This document shows positions 25,447 to 33,517 of a DNA stretch of 64,000 nt, piece after piece. Every line of letters starts with the position of its first letter. Position 1 is the stretch's first letter. The position numbers and the translations under genes are program-made. Under the pieces are notes generated by a model. The model had not been told where the DNA came from and searched no databases. It was given only the letters and a program-made list of their open reading frames with translations. This DNA is from Desulfonema magnum (GTDB taxonomy: Bacteria; Desulfobacterota; Desulfobacteria; Desulfobacterales; 4be13): contig NZ_CP061800.1 of NCBI RefSeq assembly GCF_017377395.1, positions 1,302,001 through 1,366,000 of the forward strand. The letters run 5' to 3'.

Positions 25447-26628
25447 TTATATTTGCTTGGTTAATTTCTTAATCTTTTCAAGTAATTCATCGGTAATCCC
25501 TTCGATTTCTTCCAGAGGAGTATTTTCAGGATTATAGTGAAAATGGTCATAGATTTTAGAAGCCATTTCAAAATCAATGTTTAATACTTCTTGTATTACA
25601 TTATAATCATAGTATCTAATATCTATGGGTTCGAAATCGGAACTTCCAGTGAAAATATGACGCAAATTTTTTAAGGTTCGTAAAGATACATCAATGCCTG
25701 TTGCTCCAGAAATAGCATTAAATTTTTTAATGGAAGCGTTAATTTTATTTAGCTCTGTTTGGATGTCTGCAAGTACTTCTATAGATTGGGAAATTTTAAC
25801 TAAAGGGTTCCTCTCTACAGTACTATCAAAATAATCGAGAAAATCGATGTGAACAATTTCTTGAACTTTACTTTCACTGAATGGATGAAAATACGATATT
25901 GCAACATCAAAGGAGGTATCATATTTGGAATTCTCTCCCAAAATCGAAGAACTTGATCCCAGTGTATAGATTATCTTTCTACCGGGAGGAAAAAATTTAA
26001 TGCCATTTTTTAGAGCATTTGGAAGTTCTCCTCTATACCACTTAAAATCTTTAGGGAATTCAAATTTTACTTCGTGGGCAACATCATTCCCAATGTTCTC
26101 TATTTTTAATCGGATTAAGTGACCGTCAAAATCAACATCGAAATTAACTAACTGTGGTAATAAACTCCTCCTGTTTCTTACATCTTCTATCTCATAATGT
26201 TCCATTGGGACAGATATAAAGTTAAAACGTTTGTAATATTTTTTGTCTGCTGATTGATGCGGTCCACGAAAACTTTTGGGAATACTAACCACAAAATATG
26301 AATGTTGGTTTGATTTTTTAATTTCATTAACTTCAATGCCTTCAATAGTCGGAATTATATGGGTTGAGAGGATTTGATCAATCCACTCTCTGTTGATTGT
26401 CTTGGTATCTACCCCATTATCTAATTCATACGGCAAATCATCTTTTTCTAAAATTCCATAAACTAGCACTCCTCCATCTGAATTGGCAAAAGAAGATACA
26501 TCTTTGCAAATTTCATTCAATTTCTTTTTTGAAAGAGCCGGACTTGCCTTAAAATCTAAGTATAAACTCTCTGGAATTCCAGCCTTAATCAATTTTTCTA
26601 GGTCTTCTATCTTCTTTGGTATTTTCAT
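25447..26628 (-). CDS. AlbA_2 (Schlafen-type) domain protein
   Basis: 393 aa, cytoplasmic. Residues ~10-160 are the AlbA_2/SLFN-AAA_4 fold with the conserved ESLYLDFKAS and VSSFANSDGGVLVYGI segments and YFVVSIPKSFRGPH. The middle is beta-rich without a known domain; the C-terminal ~60 residues are helical (EEIEGITDELLEKIKKL). Schlafen-like AlbA_2 proteins bind nucleic acids or nucleotides and several occur in bacterial defence loci. Its position in an island with toxin-antitoxin genes fits such a role, but this is inference. Codon use is more AT-rich than in neighbours, suggesting transfer. Confidence 0.75.
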   Translation of the reverse strand: MKIPKKIEDLEKLIKAGIPESLYLDFKASPALSKKKLNEICKDVSSFANSDGGVLVYGILEKDDLPYELDNGVDTKTINREWIDQILSTHIIPTIEGIEVNEIKKSNQHSYFVVSIPKSFRGPHQSADKKYYKRFNFISVPMEHYEIEDVRNRRSLLPQLVNFDVDFDGHLIRLKIENIGNDVAHEVKFEFPKDFKWYRGELPNALKNGIKFFPPGRKIIYTLGSSSSILGENSKYDTSFDVAISYFHPFSESKVQEIVHIDFLDYFDSTVERNPLVKISQSIEVLADIQTELNKINASIKKFNAISGATGIDVSLRTLKNLRHIFTGSSDFEPIDIRYYDYNVIQEVLNIDFEMASKIYDHFHYNPENTPLEEIEGITDELLEKIKKLTKQI

Positions 26629-26656
26629 AATAGATATCCCATTGGTATTACTGATA

Positions 26657-26721
26657 TTAAATTATTTGCCCCGATATGGCAAACTCAATAACACTCGTCA
26701 CAAGCTCGCCCGAATATACAC
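26657..26721 (-). pseudogene. Relic of the 3' end of an mrpD-like gene
   Basis: On the minus strand it reads VYSGELVTSVIEFAISGQII and stop. The end of the intact mrpD (29866) reads IYSGELVTNVIEFAIPGGIT. Most differences at the DNA level are at third codon positions, so this is the tail of a diverged paralogue and not a recent copy. Confidence 0.7.
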
Positions 26722-26724
26722 AAG

Positions 26725-26829
26725 TCATGCAGGGCGGGATGAGAAACGAAACCCGACACTTTCATGAGCTGTCAGTTGGGAGATGATTGTTGGCGTTGGG
26801 TTTCGTTCCTCAAACCAACAGACAGAACT
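26725..26829. repeat. GGGCTGAGGAACGAAACCC hairpin repeat, copy 5
   Basis: A diverged copy (TCATGCAGGGCGGGATGAGA...CCAACAGACAGAACT) located directly beside the mrpD relic. Confidence 0.75.
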
Positions 26830-26852
26830 ACAATATTGTTGTTTGATCATTT

Positions 26853-27266
26853 TTAAGAAATGCCTGCATACCAGTCATTCCACACTTTTTCCTCTGTAAT
26901 AATATCATTCCCGTCATTCCCGCCAGCCTCAGCTAACTGACGCGGCAAATCGCCAAATAAAAATTCCCATAATGCGGTCGCCGCTCCGTTTGCCCCTGCA
27001 AAACGGGGATTATCTGTCACACACCATCGGTATAAATTCATATATCCGTTACGGTTAAAAATACTTTGAGAATTTCTCTTCTGCCCGGAAGGAAAGCTGC
27101 CAGTTTCAGGGAGAGATTGTAAAACCTGACAAAGATGTCGGTTTATGTTCACAGCATCACTGAAAAAATTGTCAGATAGCCTTCGGTATGTCTCTTTTCG
27201 GAAAGCCTGAATATTAACAATACTCAGATCTTTTGATAGCTCATTAGCACGTTTCCATTGTAACAT
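26853..27266 (-). CDS. Uncharacterised protein (137 aa)
   Basis: The ATG at 27266 is preferred to a TTG at 27281 because GGGAAG is placed for it. No signal peptide or membrane segment is seen. Aromatic-rich centre (GYMNLYRWCVTDNPRF) and acidic C-terminus (NDIITEEKVWNDWYAG). I do not recognise a family. Its 5' region contains one of two copies of a ~145-bp cassette also found before the papain-like gene. Confidence 0.5.
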   Translation of the reverse strand: MLQWKRANELSKDLSIVNIQAFRKETYRRLSDNFFSDAVNINRHLCQVLQSLPETGSFPSGQKRNSQSIFNRNGYMNLYRWCVTDNPRFAGANGAATALWEFLFGDLPRQLAEAGGNDGNDIITEEKVWNDWYAGIS

Positions 27267-27322
27267 AGTATTTCTTCCCAATGTTTTTTATAATTTATTG
27301 ATTTTAATGCATATAGTTAGTG

Positions 27323-27465
27323 TAAGACACAAAAAACAGTGTCTGGCCCAGACCATATCCTGCAATAAAAAGGTGACTAATCCAGATGGCAGCTCCGTAT
27401 CCGCTTCTCAGAAATGGATTTCCAAAAATTACGCCGGATTATACACCAAATTTCGATGATAAAAG
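27323..27465. repeat. Duplicated ~145-bp upstream cassette, copy 1
   Basis: Aligns along its length with 29625-29769: TAAGACACaaaaaaCaGTGTC, GTGACTAATCCAGATGGCA, TCCGTATCCGCTT, TTTCCAAAAATTAC and GGATTATACACCA are shared in the same order and spacing. It ends 57 bp before the start of 26853-27266. Confidence 0.75.
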
Positions 27466-27570
27466 TCATGCGGGCCGGGCTGAGGAACGAAACCCGGCAC
27501 TTTCGTGATCCGTCAGTTGGGAGATGATCGTTGGCGTTGGGTTTCGTTCCTCAACCCAACCTACAGAACT
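27466..27570. repeat. GGGCTGAGGAACGAAACCC hairpin repeat, copy 6
   Basis: A copy close to copy 1 (TCATGCGGGCCGGGCTGAGG to CCCAACCTACAGAACT), directly adjoining the duplicated upstream cassette. Confidence 0.85.
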
Positions 27571-27624
27571 GAATTTATCTTGGCACGATCATCTCGGGGT
27601 TATATTCTTTTGTCTTCAAATCTC

Positions 27625-28266
27625 TTAATTTTCGATTTCCATAACTCGAATTGATGATGCCGCCACACCACCATAGAGTTTATTGCAACCCATACCATTT
27701 AAAGTAAAGTGATACCCCTGACTTTCACCAATTCTTACTTTGAAAGTAATCGGAGAAACGGTTCCGGCAGTCATGTGATGTGACAGCAGAATAGGAACTC
27801 TGTAGTCATTACCCGGGGCTGTGACGGATATAGCTGCTAAAGCATTTGGATCGGAATCTTTGAATAAAGCAGTTGTAATATTCAGACCACCATCGACAGA
27901 TCCAAAAGCATTTACATCAATTAAAAGTTTGCTATCAGCGGATTTAGGCGTGATTGTAACAGATAAAAACTCAGTTCCTTCTTCTTTCTGCGGAATAGTA
28001 TCGTCTGTTCGTATTACAACATTGCTACAAGGTGCGTCGTTTCTCTGAAAACTGACTACCTGAACTATAGCACTTCCCAATTTATCAGTTAGTTTATTAA
28101 TTTGCTCGTACAGCACGTCAAAATTGGCATTGACTTCAGCAGCGGAAGCAGGGGTATTTGGGGAAAAAGTATATGGTTTTGTGACATCCTGTGCAGTTGC
28201 CAAACTCGCACAAAGCAGAATGGCGATCAGAAAAAAAAGAACCTTGAAATCGATTTGAAACCTCAT
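27625..28266 (-). CDS. Secreted protein of unknown function
   Basis: 213 aa with signal peptide MRFQIDFKVLFFLIAILLC-ASLATAQ. The segment YTFSPNTPASAAEVNANFDVLYEQINKL is a short motif found near the start of many secreted proteins of this type. It probably begins a coiled-coil stalk before a beta-rich C-terminal domain (~70-210), possibly a surface or trimeric fibre head. It starts 15 bp after the papain-like protease gene, so the two are co-transcribed; AAGGAGATTAT precedes the ATG. The pairing of a protease and an exported partner suggests a shared extracellular task. Confidence 0.7.
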   Translation of the reverse strand: MRFQIDFKVLFFLIAILLCASLATAQDVTKPYTFSPNTPASAAEVNANFDVLYEQINKLTDKLGSAIVQVVSFQRNDAPCSNVVIRTDDTIPQKEEGTEFLSVTITPKSADSKLLIDVNAFGSVDGGLNITTALFKDSDPNALAAISVTAPGNDYRVPILLSHHMTAGTVSPITFKVRIGESQGYHFTLNGMGCNKLYGGVAASSIRVMEIEN

Positions 28267-28281
28267 AATAATCTCCTTGAA

Positions 28282-29589
28282 TTAATTCCAATTTTTTTCA
28301 TTCCAATTCCCATAGTTCCACATGAGTCCGTCAGGTATGGGAATTGTGGTTGTCGTAGTCGGAACAAAACTTGTCGTAGTTGTCGGGGCAATGCTTGTCG
28401 TGGTTGTCAGGACAATCGTGGTACTTGTTGAGGTTGTCGAACTTGAAGTACTCGATGTGGTTGTTGTGCTGGTTGTCGTGGTTGTAACAGAAGCCGTGTT
28501 TTTTATCGTGAAATTTGCCATAACGAAACGCAGGTCAGTTATATGACCAGAATAGGCAATCCAGACAGTGCCGTCATTGTTGGGACCTCTTTCTCCCCAA
28601 CTGTTTTTGCAAAGCCATGCCTGTTTGCCGTCGTCCCATCCGATAAGCAGGACTATATGACCGCCGCTGCGGGAACCGTCCGAATGCCTGTAAACTTCCC
28701 CAGGAGAACCTGTATTCCAGAAATTTTGAAAATCAGTGTATGTGTCAAACCCCAAAGGAGAGGGACCGTCTTCGCTGAGGGAAAGCTTTATCTCATTTAT
28801 GTCAGTTGTATCCACAGAATAATATCTGTCAGTTCGGTAAGGCAGTTCATCGCATGACTCCAAAGTGTCACAAAAAACTTCCGCACAGTGAATATAGGGA
28901 GGAGCAAATCTGCAACCGCAGGAATCCCCTGTATTATAATCACCGTAGCCGCTACAGCTTTCTCTGACAGGTCCTCTGTACCGCCAGAAGAGAGCAGCGT
29001 TGACATATCCGCCGCAACATCCGTACTGGTTGTTTCTGTTACAGGATATTTGTTGCTGCTCCGAGAGATCGTATTCTGCACCTCCCGCCATCATTATTTT
29101 CGATTCAAAAGCACCCACAGCGCCGAAAGCCCAGCAGCTTCCGCAGCGTCCCTGATCATCTGGCGGTGTGACAATATACCTCTGATCCTTTGCCCGTGTC
29201 ACAACTCCTTTGTCCCGCCAGTCGAAAATTTCGGGCAGTTGAATGACGAAACTTTCATAATCTCCCATGCTGGGAAAAGAATCTCTGAAGCTTATCAGCG
29301 TTTGTTCATAGTCATCAGGTATTCCCAAACCTCCGGGATTTCCGGGCAGTATTCTCAGACCCGCCACAACCTGCAAAGCGAATATGGCATCTTTCAGACC
29401 GATTTTTTCGCCGGATTCCGGGCTTGCGTCTAGGTTCATACCCGCACATATCTGAAGTGCGGTGACAACATCACTCAGGTCTGTGTTCCCGGATCCGTTG
29501 ACATCTCCGTCAGATGCTCCGATACTGTGAGGGAAACACAGAATGAGTAAACTGAAAATCCTCAATAATAGTTTTAGCCTTTCACTCAA
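28282..29589 (-). CDS. Secreted papain-like (C1A) cysteine protease with dockerin-like N-terminus
   Basis: 435 aa, TTG start with AAGGAGGT six bases upstream. Signal peptide (~1-25), then two dockerin-type calcium loops (DGDVNGSGNTDLSDV, ~27-80). The C1A peptidase has oxyanion Gln and nucleophile Cys in QGRCGSCWAFGA, His in GGHIVLLIGWDD and Asn in CKNSWGERG, with disulfide cysteines present. A Thr/Ser-rich tract of ~50 residues forms a linker to a short C-terminal tail (LMWNYGNWNEKNWN). All catalytic residues are present, so an active extracellular or surface protease is likely. A 145-bp cassette shared with another gene lies upstream. Confidence 0.9.
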   Translation of the reverse strand: MSERLKLLLRIFSLLILCFPHSIGASDGDVNGSGNTDLSDVVTALQICAGMNLDASPESGEKIGLKDAIFALQVVAGLRILPGNPGGLGIPDDYEQTLISFRDSFPSMGDYESFVIQLPEIFDWRDKGVVTRAKDQRYIVTPPDDQGRCGSCWAFGAVGAFESKIMMAGGAEYDLSEQQQISCNRNNQYGCCGGYVNAALFWRYRGPVRESCSGYGDYNTGDSCGCRFAPPYIHCAEVFCDTLESCDELPYRTDRYYSVDTTDINEIKLSLSEDGPSPLGFDTYTDFQNFWNTGSPGEVYRHSDGSRSGGHIVLLIGWDDGKQAWLCKNSWGERGPNNDGTVWIAYSGHITDLRFVMANFTIKNTASVTTTTTSTTTTSSTSSSTTSTSTTIVLTTTTSIAPTTTTSFVPTTTTTIPIPDGLMWNYGNWNEKNWN

Positions 29590-29624
29590 TACGTTACCTC
29601 CTTATTTGAAGAATATAACTAATA

Positions 29625-29769
29625 TTAGACACCAAAAACGGTGTCCATCCCAAACCGAATCCTGTAATAAATAAGGTGTCTAATCCAGATGGCATTTCCG
29701 TATCCGCTTTTCAAAAGCGTGTTTCCAAAAATCACACAGGATTATACACCAGATTTCCACCGATAAAAG
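29625..29769. repeat. Duplicated ~145-bp upstream cassette, copy 2
   Basis: Second copy of the cassette at 27323-27465, ending 36 bp before the TTG start of the papain-like gene. Both copies have the same orientation relative to the downstream gene, so they may carry a shared promoter or leader RNA. Confidence 0.75.
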
Positions 29770-29865
29770 AATCCGGAAACATACCTCCGGAATTAAAGAT
29801 GAGAATGAGCGGTGCCGAAGGACACCGCTCCATCTGCCAGATTGTTGGGAACGGTCAACCGAATA

Positions 29866-31353
29866 TCAGGTTATTCCCCCCGGTATGGCAAACTCAATAA
29901 CATTCGTGACAAGTTCGCCCGAATATATACCCAGAACGATGAGCAGAATCGCAGTCATCAGAAGCGGAATCAGCATAGTGGCAGGAGCCTCGTCCAATGA
30001 TGATTCCTCTTTTTCGTGATGATGATCGGCAAAAGGTTCATAATAACAAATCTCGATGAGCCTGAAAAACAGCACCACATTGGCAAGGCTGCTGAACAGC
30101 AGCGCCGCCACAAACCCATAATGCCCGGCAGCAATCCCTCCTGAAATCAGATACCACTTGCTGAAAAACCCGCACGTCGGCGGCACACCGATAATTGACA
30201 ACGCCCCGATGACAAACGCTGTCATGGAAAAAGGCATTTTTTTGAACAATCCCTTCAGATCATCAAAAGAATCCCCTTTTGTTTTGTATAAAATCGTTCC
30301 TGCCGCAAGAAACACGCACAACGTCATCATGGCATCATTGACAATATGCAGAATTGCCCCTGTCATTCCCGGACGGTTTCCCAGCCAGAAGCCCCCGACC
30401 ATATAGCCGACCTCGGCAATGACCACATAAGAAAGCATCTTTTTCAGGCTTTTCTGGGAAAGCGCAAACAAAGACCCCATGATAATCGCAAATACAGCAA
30501 GCCAGACAATGGCATTGCTTATCTTCAGACTGGCAAAGGAAAATTCCGGCGTGAAAACAGACAAGACAATCCGGATCATGACATAGATCATCACCTTGGT
30601 GGTCAGCGGCGCAATCAGGCTGCTGGCACAGGAGGGGCTGTATGAATACGCATTAGGCAGCCAAGCATGTAGCGGAAAAAAAGCCATTTTCACAAAAAGC
30701 CCCGTGAGACAGAAAACAAAGGCCAGCAGAACCACTTTTGAATCATAAATCTGAGGAAGCAGGGCAGCGAGATCCGCCATATTCAGCGAGCCAGTAACAA
30801 GATAAAGATATCCCACCCCCAGCAAATAAAGACTTGCGCCAATTGTCCCCATGAACAAATAATTCAGACTTGCCAGCGGGGCACGATCTTTTCCAATACC
30901 GATCAGGGCATAGCCAGTCAGGGACGCAATCTCCAGAAGCACATACAGATTAAAAGCATCTCCCGTGACAACCATGCCGGTCAGACCCGTCACAAACAGA
31001 ATGTACAGCGTATAAAACGGGCCGATTTTTTCCGGGAACTCCTGTGCAATACTCTTTTTATTGGCGACAAGATTCAGAAGCGCCACAGCAGAAATCACAA
31101 CAAGAACAAGCCCGTTTAAATGATCAACATTATATGCGATCCCCCACGGCGGAGGCCATCCCCCCAACTGATACTCCACCATGCCGCTTTCCAGGACAAT
31201 GCCAAGCAATCTGACAGCAGAGTAAAGAGATACGCAAAGCGAAGCCGCCGCAATGGGGAAACATAATCTTTTGTTCACCCATCCCGCGACAGCAATCAGA
31301 AACGCCGCAAGCAGCGGCACAATAATAATCAATGCTGGAAAGTGTTCGCTCAT
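29866..31353 (-). CDS. mrpD: Mrp-type Na+/H+ antiporter subunit D (proton-pumping NuoN/MrpD family)
   Basis: 495 aa, about 14 membrane helices. Conserved family segments include the essential Glu in LLEIASLTGYALIG, the Lys-containing helix (VKMAFFPLHAWLPNAYSYSP) and SYVVIAEVGYM with Glu. The start follows GAGGGAGAAAAA. It is the last gene of a minus-strand B-C-D set. MrpD with MrpA normally forms the ion-translocating core. No mrpA, E, F or G is in the window, so the complex is incomplete here or completed by genes elsewhere. Confidence 0.9.
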   Translation of the reverse strand: MSEHFPALIIIVPLLAAFLIAVAGWVNKRLCFPIAAASLCVSLYSAVRLLGIVLESGMVEYQLGGWPPPWGIAYNVDHLNGLVLVVISAVALLNLVANKKSIAQEFPEKIGPFYTLYILFVTGLTGMVVTGDAFNLYVLLEIASLTGYALIGIGKDRAPLASLNYLFMGTIGASLYLLGVGYLYLVTGSLNMADLAALLPQIYDSKVVLLAFVFCLTGLFVKMAFFPLHAWLPNAYSYSPSCASSLIAPLTTKVMIYVMIRIVLSVFTPEFSFASLKISNAIVWLAVFAIIMGSLFALSQKSLKKMLSYVVIAEVGYMVGGFWLGNRPGMTGAILHIVNDAMMTLCVFLAAGTILYKTKGDSFDDLKGLFKKMPFSMTAFVIGALSIIGVPPTCGFFSKWYLISGGIAAGHYGFVAALLFSSLANVVLFFRLIEICYYEPFADHHHEKEESSLDEAPATMLIPLLMTAILLIVLGIYSGELVTNVIEFAIPGGIT

Positions 31354-31450
31354 TTTTTCTCCCTCAACAGTTGTAAGTTTCCATAGTATCTGAGATCAGT
31401 ATCACCAGCGTTTTCCGGAGCAGCATATGCCGCCCCGGAAATCCAGAATG

Positions 31451-31595
31451 TTAAGTACCTAACCATAAATTTTTCAATATTTACCCGGTAAGAAACCCGG
31501 GTTTTTCCCGTATGACGTTCCCTTCTCCGAAGAAAAACCCGAGTTTCTTCGTTTTTCACAGAAAAAAATATAAAAACTTTTGCTCATCTACTTAA
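31451..31595. repeat. AAACCCGGGTTTTT hairpin element (copy C) between mrpC and mrpD
   Basis: TTAAGTACCTAACCATAAAT at the left and CTCATCTACTTAA at the right form imperfect terminal repeats around GAAACCCGGGTTTTTCCC and its partner. It interrupts the expected tight spacing of the antiporter operon. Confidence 0.75.
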
Positions 31596-31609
31596 CGTGA
31601 TATGCAACT

Positions 31610-31795
31610 TATTAATGCCACGAAGACACAAAGGCACGAAGTCCGGCGAAGCATCTCCCGGTGTGTCTCCGTGTCTTTGCGCCTTCGCGGCATTGTCCGG
31701 CCGTGCTTCGGTTGAAAAAAGCCACGAAGACACAGAGGCACAGGATCTTTCTTTGTGTTCCTTTGTGTCTTCGTGCCTTTGTGGCATTATATGTG
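31610..31795. repeat. Palindromic CACGAAGACAC element
   Basis: ATGCCACGAAGACACAAAGG at 31615 is mirrored by CTTCGTGCCTTTGTGGCAT near 31786; the middle contains a second inverted set. It belongs to the same motif class as the 99-bp units at 573-1152. Confidence 0.7.
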
Positions 31796-31876
31796 TGTCC
31801 GTGTTCCCCTCAGTTGAAAGAAGTTGCACATTGCGTGTACTTATGGAAAAACTTTCAACTTTTAATTTTTAACTTT

Positions 31877-32278
31877 TTACTGTGGAGTTTCCCTTAGTTG
31901 TGCGTTTATCTCATCCTCCTCAAGAGTTCCGTACTGACGATAAATCTTTATCGCCAAAGCCAGGGCCACTCCCAAAGTGGCCACAGACACCACAATAGCC
32001 GTAAGCATCAGCACATGCGGCAGCGGATTGATGAAATCCATCGCATGAACAGCGTGATCCCCCCCATTATGCCCATGGGAAATAATGGGAATGGTTCCGC
32101 CTTTCTTTGCAGCCACGGAAATATAAAAAAGGATGATAGCCGTTTGAAAAATATTCATTCCGATAATCTTCTTCACAAGATTGTTCTTGGTGATCATGGC
32201 ATACATGCCGATCATCATCAGAATGACGTAAGCCCAGTAATTATACCTTGAAATAACGATTGTAATAAATTCATCCAT
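31877..32278 (-). CDS. mrpC: Mrp-type antiporter subunit C (NuoK-like)
   Basis: 133 aa from ATG 32278 (MDEFITIV). Three membrane helices with the NuoK/MrpC pattern: NYWAYVILMMIGMYAMI, KKIIGMNIFQTAIILFYISVA and DPLPHVLMLTAIVVSVA-like PLPHVLMLTAIVVSVATLGVALAL. The His-rich loop GHNGGDHAVH is variable in the family. No Shine-Dalgarno is visible because a heptamer repeat (AAGTTTC) lies directly upstream and is open in frame. Extra N-terminal residues read from it are therefore probably not native. Confidence 0.85.
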   Translation of the reverse strand: MDEFITIVISRYNYWAYVILMMIGMYAMITKNNLVKKIIGMNIFQTAIILFYISVAAKKGGTIPIISHGHNGGDHAVHAMDFINPLPHVLMLTAIVVSVATLGVALALAIKIYRQYGTLEEDEINAQLRETPQ

Positions 32279-32280
32279 TT

Positions 32281-32356
32281 TTGTCTTTTGAAACTTGAAA
32301 CTTGAAACTTGAAACTTGGACGCTCCCATCCAATTTTCAATTCTCAATTCTCAATT
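32281..32356. repeat. Heptanucleotide arrays between mrpB and mrpC
   Basis: (GAAACTT)x4 at ~32290-32320 and (CAATTTT/CAATTCT)x4 at ~32330-32355. The two 7-bp arrays occupy almost the whole intergenic space and replace the expected ribosome-binding site of mrpC. Confidence 0.8.
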
Positions 32357-33196
32357 TTAAAGTCCTTCGTCATGTTTTCCTACGGAGGAGAGATTATAGT
32401 ATATCCATATCATGGCAGCCATTACGGAGATCCCCACACCGATTTCGACAATCAGGATGCCGTGAGAATGGGCTGTAACCGGATCAACACCCAATATGCC
32501 GGTAAGTGCGCTGTAGTCTAAAAAGTTTCCGCCTAAAAGATAGCAGAGAAAACCTGTTCCCGCGTAGAGAAATACGCCTGCCGCACAAAGGATTGCGCTG
32601 ACTTTTTCCCCCATCCGCCGAATGCTTGCCCTGAGATTACGGGAAACAGCAAACAAAATAAAGGCCGCTCCCAGTATGACACCGCCCTGGAATCCGCCTC
32701 CGGGGCTGTGGTGTCCGTGGGCGATGACATAGAGGGCAAAGAGTTGAATAAACGGTATGATCAGGCGGCTGGTGGTATTTACAATCATGTCATGGGGGAC
32801 CCATTCGGAATCTATCCGCTGAAAATCCGCCGATTCCTCAGGTATTTTTCCACCCTTTTCAATGCGGAGTGTGATGCCGGTGGGAATGTGGCGGTAATGC
32901 CTGACCTCATCGTTTTCACGTCTTTTAAAAACCCGAAGCAGAAAGAAACAGGCAATGGCAGCGGAAAACACAACAGTGGTTTCAAACATGGTGTCATATC
33001 CCCGATAATCAGCAAGCACTGCTGTGACAATGTTGGGGACAGATGTTTCCGCCATGGTGTTTTCAACATAACGGGGGGAGAGATAGGTGCTGGCCGGAGC
33101 GTCCGGGTCGCCAAACCCGGGAAAATCAATTGTGCCGTAAATCAGCAGACTGCCGCACAACAGCACGATAATAAAACCGATTATTTTCATTTTCAT
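32357..33196 (-). CDS. mrpB: Mrp-type antiporter subunit B fused to an MbhE-like N-terminal domain
   Basis: 279 aa from ATG 33196, preceded by AAGGAGG. The N-terminal ~90 residues resemble the MbhE/MrpA C-terminal segment (TSVPNIVTAVLADYRGYDTMFETTVV). Residues ~145-275 are MnhB (TSRLIIPFIQLFALYVIAHGH then SPGGGFQGGVILG). This N-terminal extension is common in hydrogenase-linked and anaerobe-type Mrp modules. It is the first gene of the visible set; nothing belonging to the complex precedes it. Confidence 0.85.
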   Translation of the reverse strand: MKMKIIGFIIVLLCGSLLIYGTIDFPGFGDPDAPASTYLSPRYVENTMAETSVPNIVTAVLADYRGYDTMFETTVVFSAAIACFFLLRVFKRRENDEVRHYRHIPTGITLRIEKGGKIPEESADFQRIDSEWVPHDMIVNTTSRLIIPFIQLFALYVIAHGHHSPGGGFQGGVILGAAFILFAVSRNLRASIRRMGEKVSAILCAAGVFLYAGTGFLCYLLGGNFLDYSALTGILGVDPVTAHSHGILIVEIGVGISVMAAMIWIYYNLSSVGKHDEGL

Positions 33197-33298
33197 GGCC
33201 TCCTTGAAAAATTGATAAGATGACATAACTTACCGAATTTTTATTATACACAATCTTTTCAGATTGATCAATAATTTTTAGGATGATCTGAGTGGTAA

Positions 33299-33340
33299 GA
33301 TGCAAAAAAACGCTTCGCTTTATTTTTGCACTCCGGAGAA
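33299..33340. repeat. Single unit of the 41-bp repeat
   Basis: GCAAAAAAACGCTTCGCTTT then ATTTTTGCACTCCGG, one copy of the unit tandemly repeated at 49.86-50.63 kb, next to a hairpin element. Confidence 0.8.
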
Positions 33341-33360
33341 CATTGCAGATTTAGTGAGTA

Positions 33361-33517
33361 TCAGTAGATCGAAAAGTTTTCGGGCTGTCACCGGGCAGAC
33401 ACGGCGGACGGGGGAGAAACCCGGCTTTTTCCAGCGGGGGAGAGCGTCCCGTCCTGAAAAAAAAGCCGGGTTTCTTTGCCGCACCGCTCATAGTCCGGAA
33501 ACTTTTCGATCTACTGA
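33361..33517. mobile_element. TCAGTAGATCGAAAAG element with GAAACCCGG hairpin (copy D)
   Basis: 157 bp with ~21-bp terminal repeats TCAGTAGATCGAAAAGTTTTC at 33361 and its complement ending at 33517. Nearly identical to 35485-35639. Its right end supplies the last codon and stop of the chemoreceptor gene. Confidence 0.85.
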
